A DNA stretch of 55,861 nucleotides, from the NCBI GenBank assembly GCA_002778785.1, contig PEZS01000006.1:780-56640 (forward strand), read 5' to 3'. Shown here piece after piece: positions 53,198-55,861 of this stretch. Each line of letters begins with the position of its first letter. Position 1 is the stretch's first letter. The position numbers were made by a program, and so were the translations under genes. The notes under the pieces were generated by a model, which worked only from the letters and a program-made list of their open reading frames with translations, was not told the origin of the DNA and made no database searches. The stretch comes from Bdellovibrionales bacterium CG10_big_fil_rev_8_21_14_0_10_45_34 (lineage in GTDB: Bacteria > Bdellovibrionota > Bdellovibrionia > Bdellovibrionales > 1-14-0-10-45-34).

Positions 53198-53718
53198 AGA
53201 CCCTAGACATCAAGCTTATGAAAAAATTTTTAAAGCTAGCTGGATCTGAACTTGCTGGAGAATGGTTGCTGGTTGGTGGGACTCTGTTACCCGCTATTGG
53301 GCTGCTTGTACGTACCACGGTTGACATAGATATCGTAGGTCTTGGGCCAAAAGAGCGAGCTCAAACGTTAGAGCTCATGCAAATTGCCGACAAGCTAGGC
53401 TTGAGCATTGAGAGCATCAATCAAGCAGCAGCGTTTTTTCTTAAGAATGTTAAACATCAGAAGAGCGATTTGATTCCTATTGTGAAGGGCCCAAAGGCAA
53501 CAGTCTTTCGACCATCGGTGTGGTTATACTGGAGCCTTAAAATAAAACGGCTTAGCGAAAGTGACCTAATCGATTGCAAAGAGTATTTTCAGTTCTGTCG
53601 TAATAGTGGCGACGAAATTGAAATCAAAGCTCTTAAACAACTTGTAGTGTCAACGGCTAGAAAAACCGCAGAAGCTGACAGGACAGCAAGACTCCAAAGC
53701 CTTTTGCGGCTGCTCTAG
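53194..53718 (+). CDS. Nucleotidyltransferase-like protein paired with XRE regulator
   Basis: About 174 residues from the TTG at 53194, which has GGGAGAG upstream and overlaps the preceding stop. The segment GEWLLVGGTLLPAIGLLVRTTVDIDIVG has the GG then DxD spacing of minimal nucleotidyltransferases of the AbiEii/DUF6036 type. The C-terminal part (KIKRLSESDLIDCKEYFQFCRNSG) would be the helical lobe. Partner XRE regulators are common for such proteins. A toxin role through nucleotide transfer is inference from this layout, and the exact family is uncertain. Confidence 0.6.
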   Translation: MKTLDIKLMKKFLKLAGSELAGEWLLVGGTLLPAIGLLVRTTVDIDIVGLGPKERAQTLELMQIADKLGLSIESINQAAAFFLKNVKHQKSDLIPIVKGPKATVFRPSVWLYWSLKIKRLSESDLIDCKEYFQFCRNSGDEIEIKALKQLVVSTARKTAEADRTARLQSLLRLL

Positions 53719-53768
53719 CGAGCTTCATCGCCGGCGCGAGGAACAATTTGGAACATATTTGGGGGCGA

Positions 53769-54368
53769 TCATTCGAGCCAAGTTACGCGGCCTTCAGTTT
53801 GTCGGGGGGCTTTGGGGGGTTCATGATCGGGATATCCAAGAGTGAGCGCGCAAAGTAGCTCAAGCTCTGCTCCAGGAGGAACAGCTAAATTGTCGACTCC
53901 CAAGAAAGCATCGACATCTTTTTTGATTTCAAGCGGTGCGCCCATCGTGCAACAGCCAAGTCCTTCGGCAAAAGCGGCAAGATTCATATTCTCTACCGCC
54001 ATATACACACTGCCAATACTTGTATGATACCGCTCTTCAGGATCGTTGAGCGAATAGCAAAAAATAATTACAGGTGCATTACCTAAAGTGTAGAAAAATC
54101 GCTCAGTGAATTCATACAAAGAAGGTTTCAAGCGCTTCTCTAAAACATCTTTAATGCCTAGCCAAGATTTTTGAGACAACTTGAGATAATCATCGCGCTT
54201 CACTCCTTGAACAACGAAGAAGCGCCAATTCTGTCGATTTTTACCAGATGGAGCCTGCATACCGGAAGCAAGAATTCTCTCTAAAATTTCTTTATGAACA
54301 GGATCCTTCTTGTACTTTCTTATCGATCTTCTTCGCTCTATTAACTCGTAAAAATTAGTCTCACTCAT
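53769..54368 (-). CDS. Nitroreductase-family FMN protein
   Basis: A 199-residue flavoprotein with NFYELIERRRSIRKYKKDPVHKEILERIL at the N-terminus (FMN phosphate contact Arg-Arg-Ser), APSGKNRQNWRFFVV, then NMNLAAFAEGLGCCTMGAPLE and LCALTLGYPDHEPPKAPR. These are the standard nitroreductase motifs. The ATG at 54368 is preferred over the TTG at 54377. The substrate is unknown. It is isolated, with a 283-bp gap to the next gene. Confidence 0.9.
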   Translation of the reverse strand: MSETNFYELIERRRSIRKYKKDPVHKEILERILASGMQAPSGKNRQNWRFFVVQGVKRDDYLKLSQKSWLGIKDVLEKRLKPSLYEFTERFFYTLGNAPVIIFCYSLNDPEERYHTSIGSVYMAVENMNLAAFAEGLGCCTMGAPLEIKKDVDAFLGVDNLAVPPGAELELLCALTLGYPDHEPPKAPRQTEGRVTWLE

Positions 54369-54651
54369 ATTCGACAAACCTCAAGTTGGTTTACTAACTG
54401 ATTTAAACATAAGTTTGATGCTGATGTAGGTAGCTCAACCTGAATTCTCAAATGTTCCTATCTTAAACGCAAATCTCACTCAGTAAGACGTTTCTTTTGT
54501 TTGATCAATAAAAACCAATATCGAGTATGCCGCCAAACTGTAACCAAACAGGCTATTGGTTGACGCGCCCAGTCCCACAAGTGACTCCGTACCTTAAAGA
54601 AACAGGACCTGGCACCTTAATGCGAGGGGGAGAGATGCCGATCTGGTTAGT

Positions 54652-55128
54652 GTGAAACAGTATTGGCAGCCATTTAAGCAACATCTATCGCTCGTCATTG
54701 AAAAAGTAGACCTACTCTTCTTAGGTCTGGTGCTTGGCCTATGGATATTTACTTGGTCACTGACGCTTAACTCCAGATGGCTCAAGGTGTTTCAGTCTGA
54801 GGTGCTGACTCAAAACGAAATTCTGCTTTCAACTGTTCAGGGTCCGCTCTTTGGCCCGAATGAGTATGGATACGCTAATAAAGTGCAGGTTCCTGACGGC
54901 TTGAGACTGGAGATCTTTAGGACCTCCGAGAGCGGATACTCCCGTCTAATTAAGGCAATTTCATTTAAGCACGCCAAGGATGCACATATTGAGTTCTTAG
55001 AGGGTGCCAGCAATCTCGTCCTTGTAGACGAGGATGGCGATGGTTCTCTTGAGATTCTCTTTCCTTACACGGACTCTTTGCTAAATTCTCAAATTGAAAC
55101 ACTCAACTTTGCAAACCTCGAAAAATAG
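54652..55128 (+). CDS. Hypothetical membrane-anchored protein with a Ca-binding-like loop
   Basis: A 158-residue protein with one N-terminal membrane segment (VDLLFLGLVLGLWIFTWSLTL) and an extracytoplasmic domain. Near the C-terminus VLVDEDGDGSLEILF has the DxDGDGxxE pattern of an EF-hand or FG-GAP-like calcium loop. The GTG start has no clear ribosome binding site. It is followed by the lipoprotein gene 91 bp later. No family is recognised. Confidence 0.6.
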   Translation: MKQYWQPFKQHLSLVIEKVDLLFLGLVLGLWIFTWSLTLNSRWLKVFQSEVLTQNEILLSTVQGPLFGPNEYGYANKVQVPDGLRLEIFRTSESGYSRLIKAISFKHAKDAHIEFLEGASNLVLVDEDGDGSLEILFPYTDSLLNSQIETLNFANLEK

Positions 55129-55219
55129 TTAGAGAAATCGCCATTATAACTTCAGCCAGACTCGACTTTCGCCGAGAAGAAGAGAGTTCAGATTGTTCTT
55201 TTCTAAAGGAGCGTTGGCG

Positions 55220-55771
55220 GTGAAAAGAAGTTCAAAAATGGCGTTGGCAGTATCTGGCCTTAGTTTCTCTTTATTGATGGCTTTTCAGAACTGTGCTCAA
55301 CCTCCCCAAGCAAGCCAAGTCCCGGTGAATGATCGAGTCAAAAAAATCAACGTAGAAGACGAGCTAGGCTCTCGCGCCACTGCAGAAGAGCTTATGAAAG
55401 CTTTCGAGAGATGCAGCTCTTTTCAGGGAATCGCCTACGAAAACTGCACCCTGCGGGCGCTCGAAGACAAAGTTGCTCGCGCGTTAGAAAATAGCCAAGA
55501 GTCAGCACGCTGTAACTCTAAGATCGAAAAAGTGGTTTGTTTTGCCTCAAATCCCGTCTGCGATCAGCGCTCAGGCTATATTGGCCGCGAGGCACAGGCG
55601 TTAGCAAGTTGTCTTCCTGAGCTGAGTAAGAAGGGGCTTCAGAGTTCTTACCTTTCTCAGATGAAACAGCACAACTTAGCCAAATACCTGAATCTGATAA
55701 ATCAAAACTGCCTTATCGAAGAAAAAGGTTGCATGGTAGTGCCTAAATGCAGAACCGTTTGCGACAGTTAA
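55220..55771 (+). CDS. Cys-rich hypothetical lipoprotein
   Basis: About 183 residues. The GTG at 55220 has AGGAG 9 nt upstream and is followed by a signal peptide ending LLMAFQNCAQ, a lipobox with Asn at -1. The mature part has ten further Cys (for example CSSFQGIAYENC, CNSKIEKVVC, CLIEEKGC, CRTVC), likely forming disulfides. The stop codon TAA is made from the first unit of the tandem repeat that follows. A longer frame from 55193 is rejected. No family is recognised. Confidence 0.75.
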   Translation: MKRSSKMALAVSGLSFSLLMAFQNCAQPPQASQVPVNDRVKKINVEDELGSRATAEELMKAFERCSSFQGIAYENCTLRALEDKVARALENSQESARCNSKIEKVVCFASNPVCDQRSGYIGREAQALASCLPELSKKGLQSSYLSQMKQHNLAKYLNLINQNCLIEEKGCMVVPKCRTVCDS

Positions 55772-55861
55772 GAGTTAAGAGTTAAGAGTTAAGAGTTAAG
55801 AGTTAAGAGTTAAGAGTTAAGAGTTAAGAGTTAAGAGTTAAGAGTTAAGAGTTAAGAGTTA
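55766..55861. repeat. Perfect heptanucleotide tandem repeat at the window end
   Basis: The unit AGTTAAG is repeated without change for 96 bp (13 full units plus 5 nt) and continues to the last base of the window, so the real length is unknown. The first unit supplies the stop codon of the lipoprotein gene. Confidence 0.97.

Noticed and set aside
54595-54622. ACCTGGCACC element resembling a sequence at the start of asnS
   Set aside because: The match near 8371-8390 is about 15 of 18 bases and overlaps the asnS ribosome binding site; two copies are too few to call a repeat family.
55766-55861. CRISPR array or telomere
   Set aside because: The unit is only 7 bp with no spacers, and there is no end structure; it is a simple tandem repeat.
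1-55861. tRNA, rRNA, tmRNA and insertion sequences
   Set aside because: No cloverleaf, rRNA signature, transposase or terminal inverted repeats were recognised by eye; a dedicated scan would be needed to exclude a tRNA.

Overview
The window (55,861 bp, moderate GC, no rRNA, no tRNA that I could recognise, no phage and no insertion sequence) reads as chromosomal DNA of a Gram-negative, didermic bacterium. The best guess is Bdellovibrionota/Oligoflexia. Outer-membrane biogenesis genes (BamD, LolA-like) and a PilT retraction ATPase are present. Several predicted lipoproteins carry an Asn-Cys lipobox (YQNC, FTNC, FQNC), which I associate with Bdellovibrio relatives. Secreted proteases and nucleoside-degrading enzymes would suit a predator or scavenger, but nothing in the sequence proves predation. 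The taxonomic assignment is inference. Non-ATG starts (TTG, GTG) are frequent and often have the better ribosome binding site, so many gene starts here are moved relative to the longest reading frame.

Layout. 0.2-3.1 kb: a subtilisin-like lipoprotein and an unknown gene. 3.2-8.4 kb (minus): asnS followed by a three-gene acyl-CoA carboxylase set (carboxyltransferase, biotin carboxylase, biotin carrier). 8.5-9.7 kb (plus): a ribbon-helix-helix/RelE-type toxin-antitoxin pair behind a perfect palindrome, then a YaiI-family protein. 9.8-14.6 kb (minus): peptide deformylase, a DUF4143 ATPase, a second subtilisin lipoprotein and an AtoE-type short-chain fatty acid transporter. 14.7-22.1 kb: an island of unfamiliar, mostly exported proteins led by a ~1300-residue glycine-rich protein. 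22.1-25.3 kb (minus): a nucleoside catabolism operon, deoC-deoA-PNP. 26.3-29.3 kb: divergent pilT and RNase E/G. 29.3-34.0 kb (plus): rplU-rpmA-obg-nadD/rsfS(fused)-rlmH-comF. 34.2-37.0 kb (plus): LolA-like, YajQ, RimO. 37.1-41.6 kb (minus): bamD-TPR-hpt, and a TPR/SH3 protein-cNMP sensor-AI-2E permease set. 41.7-46.9 kb (plus): an arginine-succinyltransferase-like operon (class III aminotransferase, degenerate M20, AstA, AstD). 47.1-55.9 kb: MltG, a beta-barrel candidate, an M3 peptidase lipoprotein, an XRE/nucleotidyltransferase pair, a nitroreductase, two unknown proteins and a perfect 7-bp tandem repeat that runs off the window end.

How the genes fit together. Proteases (two S8, one M3) supply peptides and amino acids. 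The AST-like operon would convert ornithine- or arginine-derived carbon to glutamate, the deo operon would turn nucleosides into acetaldehyde and glyceraldehyde-3-phosphate, and AtoE plus the acyl-CoA carboxylase would handle short-chain acids. The most unusual items are the glycine-rich giant and its unknown neighbours, the M20-fold protein that has lost its metal ligands inside the AST-like operon, the NadD-RsfS fusion, the lysine-rich tail on L21, two small regulatory modules with clear operator-like repeats, and a diverged duplicated element at 9.1 and 13.1 kb.
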